From assembly GCA_025808415.1 (NCBI GenBank), contig CP075525.1:3085501-3149500 (forward strand): a stretch of 64,000 nt of DNA. Reading direction: 5' to 3'. Made by a program: the position numbers and the translations under genes. Below the pieces are notes generated by a model that did not search any database, was not told where the DNA came from, and was given only the letters and a program-made list of their open reading frames with translations. The stretch comes from Cyclobacteriaceae bacterium. GTDB taxonomy: Bacteria; Bacteroidota; Bacteroidia; Cytophagales; Cyclobacteriaceae. Shown one piece after another: positions 8,430 to 17,238 of the stretch (positions are counted from its first letter, which is position 1; each line of letters opens with the position of its first letter).

Positions 8430-8876
8430 ATGAAAATCGAAGACGAAATAAAGCAGCCCAGGTTCATCAGTGCTCACCAAAAAGCTGTTATTAACCTCAT
8501 TTTTACCTCAAACTGGTTAATAAACCAACAGCAAAATCATTTCAAGCCCTTTGGTATTACAGGCCAGCAGTTTAATGTGCTGCGGATTTTAAAAGGGCAA
8601 CACCCCAAAAGCATTTCGGCCAAAGAAATCAAGTCGCGTATGTTGGATAAAAACTCCGATATATCCCGTTTGCTGGACCGGTTGATTTCTAAAAATCTTA
8701 TTGAAAAGAAATCTTGCCCAAAAGACAAACGGGCAACCGATGTGTTCATTACTGAAAACGGTCTCTCACTTTTAAAAGAAATCAGCCGCAAACAAAAAGA
8801 TATTGACCAGGTATTAACACTTACCGATTCGGAAGCTGAACAATTGAGTAACTTATTGGATAAAAGCAGGGGCTAA
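8430..8876 (+). CDS. MarR-family transcriptional regulator
   Basis: 148 residues, normal length. The winged-helix core is visible: FGITGQQFNVLRILKGQHP (helix region, residues 47-65), SAKEIKSRMLDKNSDISRLL with DRL (recognition helix region), then the wing LIEKKSCPKDKRATDVFITENG with the conserved D-x-R, and a C-terminal dimer helix ending in LSNLLDKSRG. The gene starts four bases after the T-run of the yceI terminator, so it is presumably made by read-through from the yceI promoter. Probable target: the palindrome at 7722-7743. The ligand is unknown. Confidence 0.9.
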   Translation: MKIEDEIKQPRFISAHQKAVINLIFTSNWLINQQQNHFKPFGITGQQFNVLRILKGQHPKSISAKEIKSRMLDKNSDISRLLDRLISKNLIEKKSCPKDKRATDVFITENGLSLLKEISRKQKDIDQVLTLTDSEAEQLSNLLDKSRG

Positions 8877-8913
8877 TAACTACCTGCATGTTATTGCCAT
8901 AAATTCTATCCCG

Positions 8914-10635
8914 CTATACTTTCTGAAGTTCTGCTTTAACAAATCCCATCAGTTCACGGATGTAGGTTAATGAAAAATCAAACCGAATACCGGCAGCTTC
9001 GTATACTTCCGGAATGGATTTCATATAGCCCAACTTAAGCGCATTCATATAACCCTGTAATCCTTTCTGCTTATTTTTTTTGTAGTTACGCCAAATGGCT
9101 ACCGCACCCAATTGCGCCATACCATATTCTATATAGTAAAAGGGAACTTCGTATAAATGCAATTGCTTTTGCCAGAGGTAGTCCTTTGCAATCTCTTCAC
9201 CGGTCCAGTCGGTTATGGAATCGGAAAATTGAGTAAGAATTTTATTCCAGCTCGCCCTCCTCTCCTCTACTGAGTGATTGGGATTTTCATAAATCCAATG
9301 CTGAAACTTATCGATGGTTGCCACCCACGGCAGCGTTTCGATGATATCTTCCAGATGCTCGCGTTTAGCACGCTTCAAGGATTCAGCATCCGGAAAGAAA
9401 ATATCCCATTCGTCCATGGAAATAAGTTCCATCGACATAGAAGCTAATTCAGCTACTTCGGATGGAGTTGATTTAAAATCGTTTAACTCTAGTTCACGGG
9501 TTAAGAAATTATGCACGGCATGGCCGCCTTCGTGCATTAAGGTTACCATATCGCGCAAGGTTGAGGTAGCATTCATAAAAATAAATGGAACACCAATTTC
9601 GGCCAATGGGTAATTATATCCCCCAGGGGCTTTCCCTTTGCGTGATTCCAGGTCCAGGTGCCCCATTTCTTTCATAATGGAGAGGCATTGTCCCAGGTAG
9701 GGGTCAATGCGATGAAAACATTCAATGGTTTTTTCAGTAAGGTCATGACCATCATTAAACGCCTTTAGCGGATCGCGTCCTTCCGGATCAACTGCTTTAT
9801 CCCATGGTTTTAATGACGCTACACCAAGTGATTCTTTTCGTTCACGTATAAGGTCATTCAACATGGGCACTACTTCAGAAGCAACAGAATCATGAAAGTT
9901 GAAACAATCCTGCGGGGTGTAATCGAAACGCCCCATGGCTTTGAACATGTAATCGCGAAAGTTGGCAAAGCCGGCATTCACCGCAACCTGATGGCGCAAG
10001 GCTATTAGCCTGGTAAAAAGCTGGTCCAGTGTTTCTTTATCCTGCAATCTTCTGGCAGTGATTTTATGATATACCTCTTCGCGTTCCGCACGGTCGGTCG
10101 ACATTAATTTTACAGCTGCTTGCTGAAGGGTAAGCTCTTGGCCCTTAAACTCAACCATCATTGCGCCTGAAAGTTGGTTGTACTTTTGTTGCTCCAGGCT
10201 GATTTCGGTGAACACGGGAATATTCTCCTCGCGAAACAATTCAATATCCTTCTTCAGGCTACGGACCATGATGTTGTAGCCAGGCTCTCGCTCCAGTTCT
10301 TTGAGGAATGTTGACGCCTCTGCCTTTCGGTTAAGCTGATCCGATACCGGGGCTATTTGAGGTTGTATGTTCTCGACAAAATACTGATAGCTTTTGCTAT
10401 AGTCCTCGTTTTCGGTAAAACGTGTCATGTTAATATAACGCCAGGCAAAATCTTCCGCAATTACAGCCTCCAGTTCGCTCCGGTCTGTAAACCAGGTACG
10501 CAAATCACTTATGGATTGTATGTTCCTGTTCAACAGGCTATCGAACCAGGGTTTAAGCTCCAGCCAATCCGTTAGCCTAAATGTATCGGGTAAAAATTTA
10601 CGTGCAGGCCGTTCAATTTTTTCTAAAGCATTCAT
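8914..10635 (-). CDS. M3-family oligoendopeptidase (PepF-like)
   Basis: 573 residues without signal peptide, so cytoplasmic. The zinc site is TLMHEGGHAVHNFL near residue 367 (HExxH), with the third ligand Glu in the downstream helix STPSEVAELASMSMELIS, as in thimet oligopeptidase/PepF enzymes. The N-terminal helical region (ALEKIERPARKFLPDTFRL) and C-terminal QLGAVAIWRNYKKNKQKGLQ fit the family. Probable role: turnover of short peptides. It converges on marR and stands alone. Confidence 0.92.
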   Translation of the reverse strand: MNALEKIERPARKFLPDTFRLTDWLELKPWFDSLLNRNIQSISDLRTWFTDRSELEAVIAEDFAWRYINMTRFTENEDYSKSYQYFVENIQPQIAPVSDQLNRKAEASTFLKELEREPGYNIMVRSLKKDIELFREENIPVFTEISLEQQKYNQLSGAMMVEFKGQELTLQQAAVKLMSTDRAEREEVYHKITARRLQDKETLDQLFTRLIALRHQVAVNAGFANFRDYMFKAMGRFDYTPQDCFNFHDSVASEVVPMLNDLIRERKESLGVASLKPWDKAVDPEGRDPLKAFNDGHDLTEKTIECFHRIDPYLGQCLSIMKEMGHLDLESRKGKAPGGYNYPLAEIGVPFIFMNATSTLRDMVTLMHEGGHAVHNFLTRELELNDFKSTPSEVAELASMSMELISMDEWDIFFPDAESLKRAKREHLEDIIETLPWVATIDKFQHWIYENPNHSVEERRASWNKILTQFSDSITDWTGEEIAKDYLWQKQLHLYEVPFYYIEYGMAQLGAVAIWRNYKKNKQKGLQGYMNALKLGYMKSIPEVYEAAGIRFDFSLTYIRELMGFVKAELQKV

Positions 10636-10741
10636 TTATGAGCATAGTTAAATTAGTACCTTGAGCGGAATGCAAAAATAAAATCATTTGTGACATTGAA
10701 GCTCATAATCGCGTTAAATCGCTAAAGAACCATCAACCGCC

Positions 10742-11866
10742 TTGTCCATCGAGTTAAAAATCATATCCACCAAAAAGGAACTAAAAGAATATATTTTCTT
10801 ACCGGAGCGGCTTTATAAAAACGATAAGCGATGGGTACCCCCAATTTATACCGATGAATGGGCCTTTCATGATCCCGCAAAAAACAAAGCCCTCCAATAT
10901 TGCCATGTTATTCGGGTACTTGCATTTCGTGAAAAGACCGTTGTGGGCCGTATTATGGGTATTATCCACCACCGCTATAACGAATTGCACAATGAAAAAA
11001 CAGTGCGCTTTTATAACCTCGACTGCCTGAATGAACCAGAGGTTGCTCATGCCCTGATAGCCTATATCGAAAACTGGGGCCGCACCAACGGCATGAATAA
11101 AATCACTGGCCCCTTTGGCTTTTCGGATAAGGATCCGCAGGGGTTTCAAATTGAAGGTCTTGAGTTCTTGCCTGTACTTGCCACGCCTACAAACCCACCT
11201 TACCTGCCTGCAATTGTAGCCCAGCTTGGCTATGAAAAAGAAGTGGATTGTGTATCGTACCAAATGGACATCCCGAAAAAAATTCCGGCTACCCATTTAG
11301 AAATCTATAACCGAATGACCAGTCGCTCTACGTTAAAAGTGATTGAGTTTACCTCGAAACGAGGGCTTAAACCATACATCCTTCCTGTTCTTCGATTAGT
11401 AAATGAAGCCTATGCCCCAATCTTTGGCTTTACACCCATGAGTGAAGAAGAAATGAAAAAATTTGCTGCGCAATATTTGCCCATTTTGGATCCGGAGTTT
11501 GTAAAAGTAGTTGTTGAGGATACCGGAAGGTTAATTGCCTTTGTAGTGGCTATGCCGGAGATGAGCAAAGGAATTCAAAAAGCAAAGGGCAGGCTTTTTC
11601 CGATTGGCTTTCTGTTTATTTTACGGGCGATGCGAAAAACAAAACAGCTTAACCTTTTACTCGGTGCTGTGAAGGAAGGTTATCGCAGAACCGGTGTTAG
11701 TGTACTGCTGGGAAAGGCGTTGCTTGAAACCGCGCAACAAAAAGGGTTTGAAATTATGGACAGCCACCTGATACTGGAAACCAATTTGCCCATGCGCGGG
11801 GAATGTGAGAAATTAAACGGACGGCTTTGTAAGCGTTACCGGATTTTCAGAAAATATTTGTCTTAG
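10742..11866 (+). CDS. GNAT-fold N-acetyltransferase-like protein, 374 residues
   Basis: 374 residues with a TTG start at 10742. The N-terminal half carries acyltransferase-like features (RVLAFREKTVVGRIMGIIHHRYN, a strand pair typical of GNAT proteins, then GPFGFSDKDPQGFQIEG), and the C-terminal half repeats a similar fold (VVVEDTGRLIAFVVAMPEMS, GVSVLLGKALLETAQQKGFE). Proteins of this length with two degenerate GNAT-like halves are common in Bacteroidetes but their substrates are unknown. No operon partner is certain; the next gene starts 28 bases later on the same strand. Confidence 0.6.
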   Translation: MSIELKIISTKKELKEYIFLPERLYKNDKRWVPPIYTDEWAFHDPAKNKALQYCHVIRVLAFREKTVVGRIMGIIHHRYNELHNEKTVRFYNLDCLNEPEVAHALIAYIENWGRTNGMNKITGPFGFSDKDPQGFQIEGLEFLPVLATPTNPPYLPAIVAQLGYEKEVDCVSYQMDIPKKIPATHLEIYNRMTSRSTLKVIEFTSKRGLKPYILPVLRLVNEAYAPIFGFTPMSEEEMKKFAAQYLPILDPEFVKVVVEDTGRLIAFVVAMPEMSKGIQKAKGRLFPIGFLFILRAMRKTKQLNLLLGAVKEGYRRTGVSVLLGKALLETAQQKGFEIMDSHLILETNLPMRGECEKLNGRLCKRYRIFRKYLS

Positions 11867-11894
11867 TTTTGTCAGGCATCAAAACCATTCATTT

Positions 11895-12881
11895 ATGCGA
11901 ATACTCTTTTTATCAGTTTTATCGCTATTGGTTGGCTGTTCCCAGCAAACCAAAAAAACAATTGGCTCCGTTGAGCGCCTTAACAGCGCTTTGGATAATA
12001 TAATCCAAATGGATTCGCCCATTGAAATACTGGGCGAAGGGTTTGAGTGGAGTGAAGGGCCGGTATGGGTAGAGGCAGAAAGCATGCTGCTCTTCTCGGA
12101 TGTGCCAAAAAATACGATCTATAAATGGACCGAAGCGAAGGGCATAGAAACGTACCTTATTCCTTCGGGCTTTACAGGAACAAAAACCGAAAGCAAAGAA
12201 CCCGGTTCGAACGGCTTGCTGCTGGACGGAAATGGCCGGCTTGTACTATGCCAGCATGGCAACCGACAAATGGCCTACATGAATGCACCGCTCTCCAACC
12301 CAAAACCTGACTTTACTCCATTAGCCAATCGCTACGATGGCAAGAAATTCAATAGTCCTAACGATGCCGCATTCCGGGGTAACGATCTGTTCTTTACCGA
12401 CCCGCCTTATGGATTACCGAAACAAGCCAGTGACCCTGAAAAAGAAATCCCGTTTCAGGGAGTTTATAAAGTAAGCCCGACTGGAGAAGTAACCTTGGTG
12501 ATCGATTCATTGACCCGGCCGAACGGCATTGCTTTTTTTTCCGATAACTCAACATTTATCGTAGCAAATTCCGATCCCAACAAAGCTATTTGGTATAAGT
12601 ATAGCTTAGGTGAAAATGATTCCATTATTCATGCCTCCGTATTTTATGATGCTACGGCAAACACTAAAACAGAACCCGGCTTACCCGATGGGCTAAAAAT
12701 TGATATGCATGGAAATGTGTTTGCCACCGGCCCGGGTGGAGTATGGATTTTTAGTACAGGTGGAAAAGTACTGGGCAAAATAAAATTACCCGTACCGACA
12801 GCTAACTGCGCATTAACGCCCGATGAAAAAACACTTTACATAACCGCAGATAAGTATTTATTGCGTGTCAAATTACGGTAA
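11895..12881 (+). CDS. SMP-30/gluconolactonase-type beta-propeller lipoprotein
   Basis: 328 residues. The leader MRILFLSVLSLLVGCSQQ has a lipobox (LVGC), so it is probably a lipoprotein anchored in the envelope. The fold is the six-bladed SMP-30/LRE propeller: EGFEWSEGPVWVEAESMLLF (metal-binding Glu), NSPNDAAFRGNDLFFTDPPY (metal-binding Asn/Asp region), RPNGIAFFSDNSTF, and LPDGLKIDMHGNVFATGPGG. Family members are calcium- or zinc-dependent lactonases acting on sugar lactones. Substrate is not predictable here. Confidence 0.85.
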   Translation: MRILFLSVLSLLVGCSQQTKKTIGSVERLNSALDNIIQMDSPIEILGEGFEWSEGPVWVEAESMLLFSDVPKNTIYKWTEAKGIETYLIPSGFTGTKTESKEPGSNGLLLDGNGRLVLCQHGNRQMAYMNAPLSNPKPDFTPLANRYDGKKFNSPNDAAFRGNDLFFTDPPYGLPKQASDPEKEIPFQGVYKVSPTGEVTLVIDSLTRPNGIAFFSDNSTFIVANSDPNKAIWYKYSLGENDSIIHASVFYDATANTKTEPGLPDGLKIDMHGNVFATGPGGVWIFSTGGKVLGKIKLPVPTANCALTPDEKTLYITADKYLLRVKLR

Positions 12882-12902
12882 CCATTAACCTTTACACGCT
12901 AC

Positions 12903-13148
12903 GTGAAACTTCTTATTGACGTTATTGGTTGGATCGGTTCCATTATGGTCATTGCTGCCTATGGCTTAAACAGTTACCAGAAAGTAAAATCTGACTCACT
13001 GATTTTTCTGCTACTAAACATGGTTGGGGGAATTTGCCTGATTATTTACTCGGTGTATTATACCGCTTACGCTAACACCTTTATTAATGTGGTGTGGGTG
13101 ATCATCGCTGTTCCGGCTATCATCCAACTTATCCGGAAGAAAAAATAA
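12903..13148 (+). CDS. Small three-helix membrane protein (CBU_0592-like)
   Basis: 81 residues with a GTG start. Three hydrophobic segments (LIDVIGWIGSIMVIAAYGLN, LIFLLLNMVGGICLIIYSVY, TFINVVWVIIAVPAIIQLI) and a basic C-terminus (RKKK). The pattern GWIGS...AYGLNS...LLNMVG matches small inner-membrane proteins of the CBU_0592 type, with no known function. Its TAA overlaps the ATG of the next gene (TAATG), suggesting it was co-translated with the CDF transporter that is now broken. Confidence 0.65.
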   Translation: MKLLIDVIGWIGSIMVIAAYGLNSYQKVKSDSLIFLLLNMVGGICLIIYSVYYTAYANTFINVVWVIIAVPAIIQLIRKKK

Positions 13149-13925
13149 TGCTTCCTGCACAGCAAAATATTAACGTTCAAAAATGGGTAGCGGTGTTTTC
13201 ATCCCTGTTGCTCATGATCAAAATGTTTGCCTACTTCCTTACCGGATCGGTTGCCATTCTTACCGATGCGTTGGAAAGTATTGTTAATGTAGTGGCCGGC
13301 TTTCTGGGCCTTTACAGTTTATATTTATCCGCTAAACCACGCGATGCCGAAAAAACAATTCACTTGCGCTTCTGGCCAGCGGTAACACTTACTAAGCGAC
13401 ACTTATTCAACCCTTGGTATATTGGTGGGGCTTTTTCTTATTTTCATAACGGATATCCTTTGGCTCGACAGTGCAGTTGCCATACTGTTCAGCCTAATAA
13501 TTCTATACACGGGCTACAAAATTATACGCTCATCATTAGCAGGCATTATGGATGAACGTGACATGGAGCTGCTAACACGAATGGTTTCCATGCTGAATGC
13601 TAACCGCAGGGAAAACTGGATCGACCTGCACAACATGCGGATTATAAAATATGGCGCTACACTTCATCTCGACTGCCACCTTACGGTACCGTGGTACCTT
13701 AATGTGCATGAAGCCCATAATGAAATTGACGCCCTCGCCTCGCTGGTGCGGAAAGAATTTGGCGAATCGCTGGAGTTATTTGTTCACTCCGATGGCTGCC
13801 TCGATTTCTCGTGCCGTATATGCAGTAAAACTGATTGCCCGGTACGCAAGTATGCTGTTGAAAGAAGGGTGGAATGGACCGTAGAGAATATAGTGAGCAA
13901 TAAAAAGCATGAAGTGAACACGTGA
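13148..13925 (+). pseudogene. Cation diffusion facilitator (CDF) transporter, broken by an internal deletion and a frameshift
   Basis: Three reading frames each hold a piece of one CDF zinc/iron-type transporter. Frame A from ATG 13148 gives MLPAQQNINVQKWVAVFSSL, helices 1-2 with VAILTDALESIVN (metal-site Asp) and ends at YLSAKPRDAE. At about 13345-13355 the sequence jumps in another frame to RKNNSLALLASG, which belongs about 70 residues further on in intact relatives; helices 3-4 with their HxxxD-type region are missing. At about 13384 a further one-base loss (GGT AA- CAC where GKH is expected) shifts to frame C, which continues HLLSDTYSTLGILVGLFLIF through YTGYKIIRSSLAGIMDE and a Cys-rich tail (CLDFSCRICSKTDCP) to the stop at 13925. 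It cannot make a working transporter as read; an assembly error cannot be excluded. Confidence 0.85.
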
Positions 13926-13934
13926 AGTTAAACC

Positions 13935-13970
13935 GTCAGCCTGAGTAGCCTTCGACAGGCTCAGGCTGAC
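13935..13970. repeat. Inverted repeat (REP-like) between convergent genes
   Basis: GTCAGCCTGAG and CTCAGGCTGAC form an 11-bp perfect stem around a 14-base spacer that includes CCTTCGACAGG. It lies between the end of the CDF remnant and the end of the M1 peptidase gene. The GCCTTCGACAGGCTCAG core resembles a short sequence seen dispersed in many genomes; it may also act as a bidirectional terminator. Confidence 0.7.
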
Positions 13971-14003
13971 AGATTCAAGATGGAATTCAATAAATAAGAC
14001 AGC

Positions 14004-15887
14004 CTACTTTGCTATCCATGTATTATTCTTACCATCAGCATCGCCATTGGTAGGAATGGTTAGCTGGACAGATTTGATTTTCTTCTTTCCGGCATTCACT
14101 TTATGGTTATAAAGCTTTGAAGCCTTCCATACCATTGGGCTCACATCCTGTGTGGTTGTGGTGCCATCGTGAAAGGTTATGGTTACACTAAAAGCAAGTG
14201 GTCGACCTCCCTTGTTTTCTATCAGAATAACATTATTCTTCACTTCATTAATACCAACATCCATATATCCCCAATCGAAATACCACTTGTTCCAGAACCA
14301 GTTTAAATCCTGGCCAGAAACCCGGTTGAAGGTAAACATGAAATCATACGGAGTTGGATGTTTGTGTTTCCATTCATTCATGTATGCATGAAGGCATTTT
14401 AGAAACAAATCCTTGCCTAACAACTGATATAAAGACACATAAGAATACGATCCAACCGTATATGAATTAAGTCCGCTACCTTCGGCTATGTGTGATGGAA
14501 CCATGATGGGCAGAACACGCTGTGATCCCAGGTAAGGTTGATCCCAATTTCCGGCAGGAAATAATGGGTCGATAAAATATTCTGAAAAGCTTGCAAAACC
14601 TTCGTCCATCCAGGCATACTTCTTTTCATTAATGCCCATCATAAATGGAAAATACATGTGACACATTTCATGAAGCGTTAAGCCCAACTGAGCTTCCATG
14701 TCGCTTACTTTTTTACCGGTCCATTGTTCAATCATAGCACCCGACATTTCCTGGTCATTGGCCATACCTGGAAATTCCATTCCTCCGCCTTCCAACCCAT
14801 TAAAAATGGTAAAGTGTTTGAACGGAAAAGCATACACAGGAAACCTGGTATGAAATACTTTTAAAGATTCCTGAATGGCCTCCAATACGGCTGCAAACTC
14901 AGGATGGTTGGTTGGATAAGCCGTATTGATAAAATATTCGCCCAGGGCATCTTTATACGTGCACGCATCCCAAACAAAATGATTACTTAGTGCAAAGGCA
15001 AAATCAGGAAAATTTTTTGCTGTGTATTTCCACGTTGCGTTTTTCGTTGATGACTTTTTAAAGTCGGCCTCGGTAAAAATATTAACCGGTGTACTGCTGG
15101 CTCTGGCTTTTGTAAGCCGCTCGCGAATGGTTGATGAATAGACTTCATCCGGGTTGGATGGCGCTACCGATGCCCATACCATAAAATTATCCGGCACGGT
15201 CAATTCAATTTCATAATCGGAATAGTCGTGATAAAATTCCGTTGCGGCATCATATACAATACGGTCCCATAAATCAATATCGTCTAAGACTGCCATTTCC
15301 GGATACCAATACCCTACAAACATAGACGTGCTGTCGATAGCACCGCTGCGTTCAAACCCTTTACCCGGTATGACATAATTCCAGTTGATTTTCAATTCCA
15401 TTGAACTTTTAGGCGGTAAAGGTTTCCGTAAGCGCACCGTATAATTTGTTCCACCATAAAACACCTCGTCCCTGTTGTTTATATCATACGTTTCGTTATC
15501 CACCACCAGCTTTTCAATAATCACACCTTTATGGTTGGCATCAGGAGCGTTTCCGCCACTGAAAAAACCGGCCTTCTTTGATTCTGGTTTATAGTAATCG
15601 TGATAAGTGTGAAAAGTAGGGTTACGGACTGTATCGGGTGTGTTATTGAGATAGGTAATGGTTGCTTCACCTTTCAATAATTTAGTATGCGGATCAACCG
15701 TTGCTTTGATCTTGTAAATCGATCGGTTCTGCCAATACGTTGGTGACACTGATCCATCCAACTTGCGGGTTCCCTTTTCATAAGCCTTTTGAAACTCGAT
15801 GGGCATGTACAATCCGGAGGGTTTTGTTTGTGCGTCAGCGATATAACCACTAACGGCAAACAGAAGTAAGAATATTCTTGATTTCAT
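14004..15887 (-). CDS. Exported M1-family metallopeptidase
   Basis: 627 residues. Signal peptide MKSRIFLLLFAVSGYIADAQ. An N-terminal beta-sandwich domain is followed by the gluzincin catalytic domain: GGGMEFPGM (the GAMEN-like exopeptidase loop, altered here), LTLHEMCHMYFPFMMG near residue 405 (HExxH), and WMDEGFASFSEYF 18 residues later supplying the third zinc ligand Glu. The tail (VILIENKGGRPLAFSVTITF) is a small beta domain. Probably periplasmic or surface peptide degradation. Usual M1 aminopeptidases have GAMEN; the GGGMEF form is common in Bacteroidetes relatives. It has its own transcript, converging on the CDF remnant. Confidence 0.92.
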   Translation of the reverse strand: MKSRIFLLLFAVSGYIADAQTKPSGLYMPIEFQKAYEKGTRKLDGSVSPTYWQNRSIYKIKATVDPHTKLLKGEATITYLNNTPDTVRNPTFHTYHDYYKPESKKAGFFSGGNAPDANHKGVIIEKLVVDNETYDINNRDEVFYGGTNYTVRLRKPLPPKSSMELKINWNYVIPGKGFERSGAIDSTSMFVGYWYPEMAVLDDIDLWDRIVYDAATEFYHDYSDYEIELTVPDNFMVWASVAPSNPDEVYSSTIRERLTKARASSTPVNIFTEADFKKSSTKNATWKYTAKNFPDFAFALSNHFVWDACTYKDALGEYFINTAYPTNHPEFAAVLEAIQESLKVFHTRFPVYAFPFKHFTIFNGLEGGGMEFPGMANDQEMSGAMIEQWTGKKVSDMEAQLGLTLHEMCHMYFPFMMGINEKKYAWMDEGFASFSEYFIDPLFPAGNWDQPYLGSQRVLPIMVPSHIAEGSGLNSYTVGSYSYVSLYQLLGKDLFLKCLHAYMNEWKHKHPTPYDFMFTFNRVSGQDLNWFWNKWYFDWGYMDVGINEVKNNVILIENKGGRPLAFSVTITFHDGTTTTQDVSPMVWKASKLYNHKVNAGKKKIKSVQLTIPTNGDADGKNNTWIAK

Positions 15888-16073
15888 TGATACAAGGTTA
15901 GTTTATTAAGGCAAGTATACGGACTTCTCATTATTGGAAAAAAGGGGGAAGTTTCAGAAATACTCAACAAAAAGAGAAAGTTGAATCTAGCCATGGTGCG
16001 GAAAATCCACAAGCGATTAAATATATCACCAGAAGTTTTAATCAAAGACTATAAACTTCAGCCGTAACAATCT

Positions 16074-17192
16074 TTATCCAATTTCAATCACCACATCATC
16101 CGTCATCGGGTGGCCTACGCACGTTAATACATAACCCTCGGCCCGTTCGGCTTGCGATAACCCTTCTTCTTCATCGAGTTTAACGGTTCCGCTCAAAGCC
16201 TTTCCACGGCAGGCTGTGCATAAACCACTTTGGCAAGAAAACGGAAGGTCAATGCCCTGGTCTAGGGCAGTTTCCAAAATGGTGCGCTTCGGCTCAACCC
16301 TTATCTTATACTCATGGCCATCATACCGTATGGTTACTTCGCGGGTTTTATTTTCGGATGACGCTGTAGTTTCTTCCTGTTTTTTATCCTTATCAATGGT
16401 ACCCTGTACAAAACTCTCCTTAAATATTTTATCCTGCGGTATGCTGTGCTGCGCCAGTAAGGTTTCCACATTCTTCATCATTCCTTCGGGGCCGCACATC
16501 AGGTAGGTAGTTTTTTCAAGGCCCCAGGCCGGTATGCGCTCAAATAATTTCTTCAGCATTTCAGGGTTGAGCAAACCGGAATAACCCTGCCAGTTCATGG
16601 GTGCATTGTCAAGAATATGGATGACGTGCAACCTGCCCTGGTAATTGGTCTCCCATTTAGCCAACTCATCTTTAAAAATAATGCTGTCGATATCGCGGTT
16701 GCAGTAAATCAACGAGGCTATGCTTTCCGGTTCTTGTGTAAGCAGGCTTTTAATGTGCGAGAGCATGGGCGTAATACCTGAACCACCGGCAAACATCACC
16801 AGGTGGCGTTTACGGTCTTTACCAAACTCGGTGGTAAAGTGCCCCATAGGCTCCATAATTTTCAGTGTGTCGCCAACCTTTAAATTATCCGGTAGCCAGT
16901 TGGACATCAGGCCGTTTTCAACACGCTTTACAGTAACGGCCAGGTCATCATCAACAAATGGCGATGAACAGAGCGAATAAGCCCTCCGCACCTCCTTGCC
17001 GTTGACCGGAACAATCAGGGTTAAAAACTGCCCGGATTTATAGTTGATCTTACCCGATGCAGGTTGCCCGAAAACTATTGTGATAGCATCTTTTGTTTCC
17101 TGTACGATTGCCTTTACTGTAAGTTCAAAATAATGAGGTCCGCCCTGAGGTGTTTCTTTCTTCTCGCTTTTCTTAAAAAACCCGAATGCCAT
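16074..17192 (-). CDS. PaaE-like ferredoxin/NAD(P)H oxidoreductase with C-terminal 2Fe-2S domain
   Basis: 372 residues from ATG 17192 (MAFGFFKKSEKKE); an in-frame start at 17237 adds 15 residues and is less likely. Order: FAD-binding barrel with RRAYSLCSSPF (RxYS), NAD(P)-binding lobe with MFAGGSGITPMLSH and YLMCGPEGMM, then a plant-type ferredoxin domain with PFSCQSGLCTACRGKALSG and a final Cys in YVLTCVGHP (C-x4-C-x2-C...C). This architecture is the reductase of multicomponent oxygenases (PaaE of the phenylacetyl-CoA epoxidase) but also occurs as a standalone electron-transfer protein in Bacteroidetes. No oxygenase subunits are in the window, so the partner is unknown. Confidence 0.88.
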   Translation of the reverse strand: MAFGFFKKSEKKETPQGGPHYFELTVKAIVQETKDAITIVFGQPASGKINYKSGQFLTLIVPVNGKEVRRAYSLCSSPFVDDDLAVTVKRVENGLMSNWLPDNLKVGDTLKIMEPMGHFTTEFGKDRKRHLVMFAGGSGITPMLSHIKSLLTQEPESIASLIYCNRDIDSIIFKDELAKWETNYQGRLHVIHILDNAPMNWQGYSGLLNPEMLKKLFERIPAWGLEKTTYLMCGPEGMMKNVETLLAQHSIPQDKIFKESFVQGTIDKDKKQEETTASSENKTREVTIRYDGHEYKIRVEPKRTILETALDQGIDLPFSCQSGLCTACRGKALSGTVKLDEEEGLSQAERAEGYVLTCVGHPMTDDVVIEIG

Positions 17193-17238
17193 ACTTAAAA
17201 CAATTAGGTGGCAAAAATAATCATAAGTACCTGTCAAT

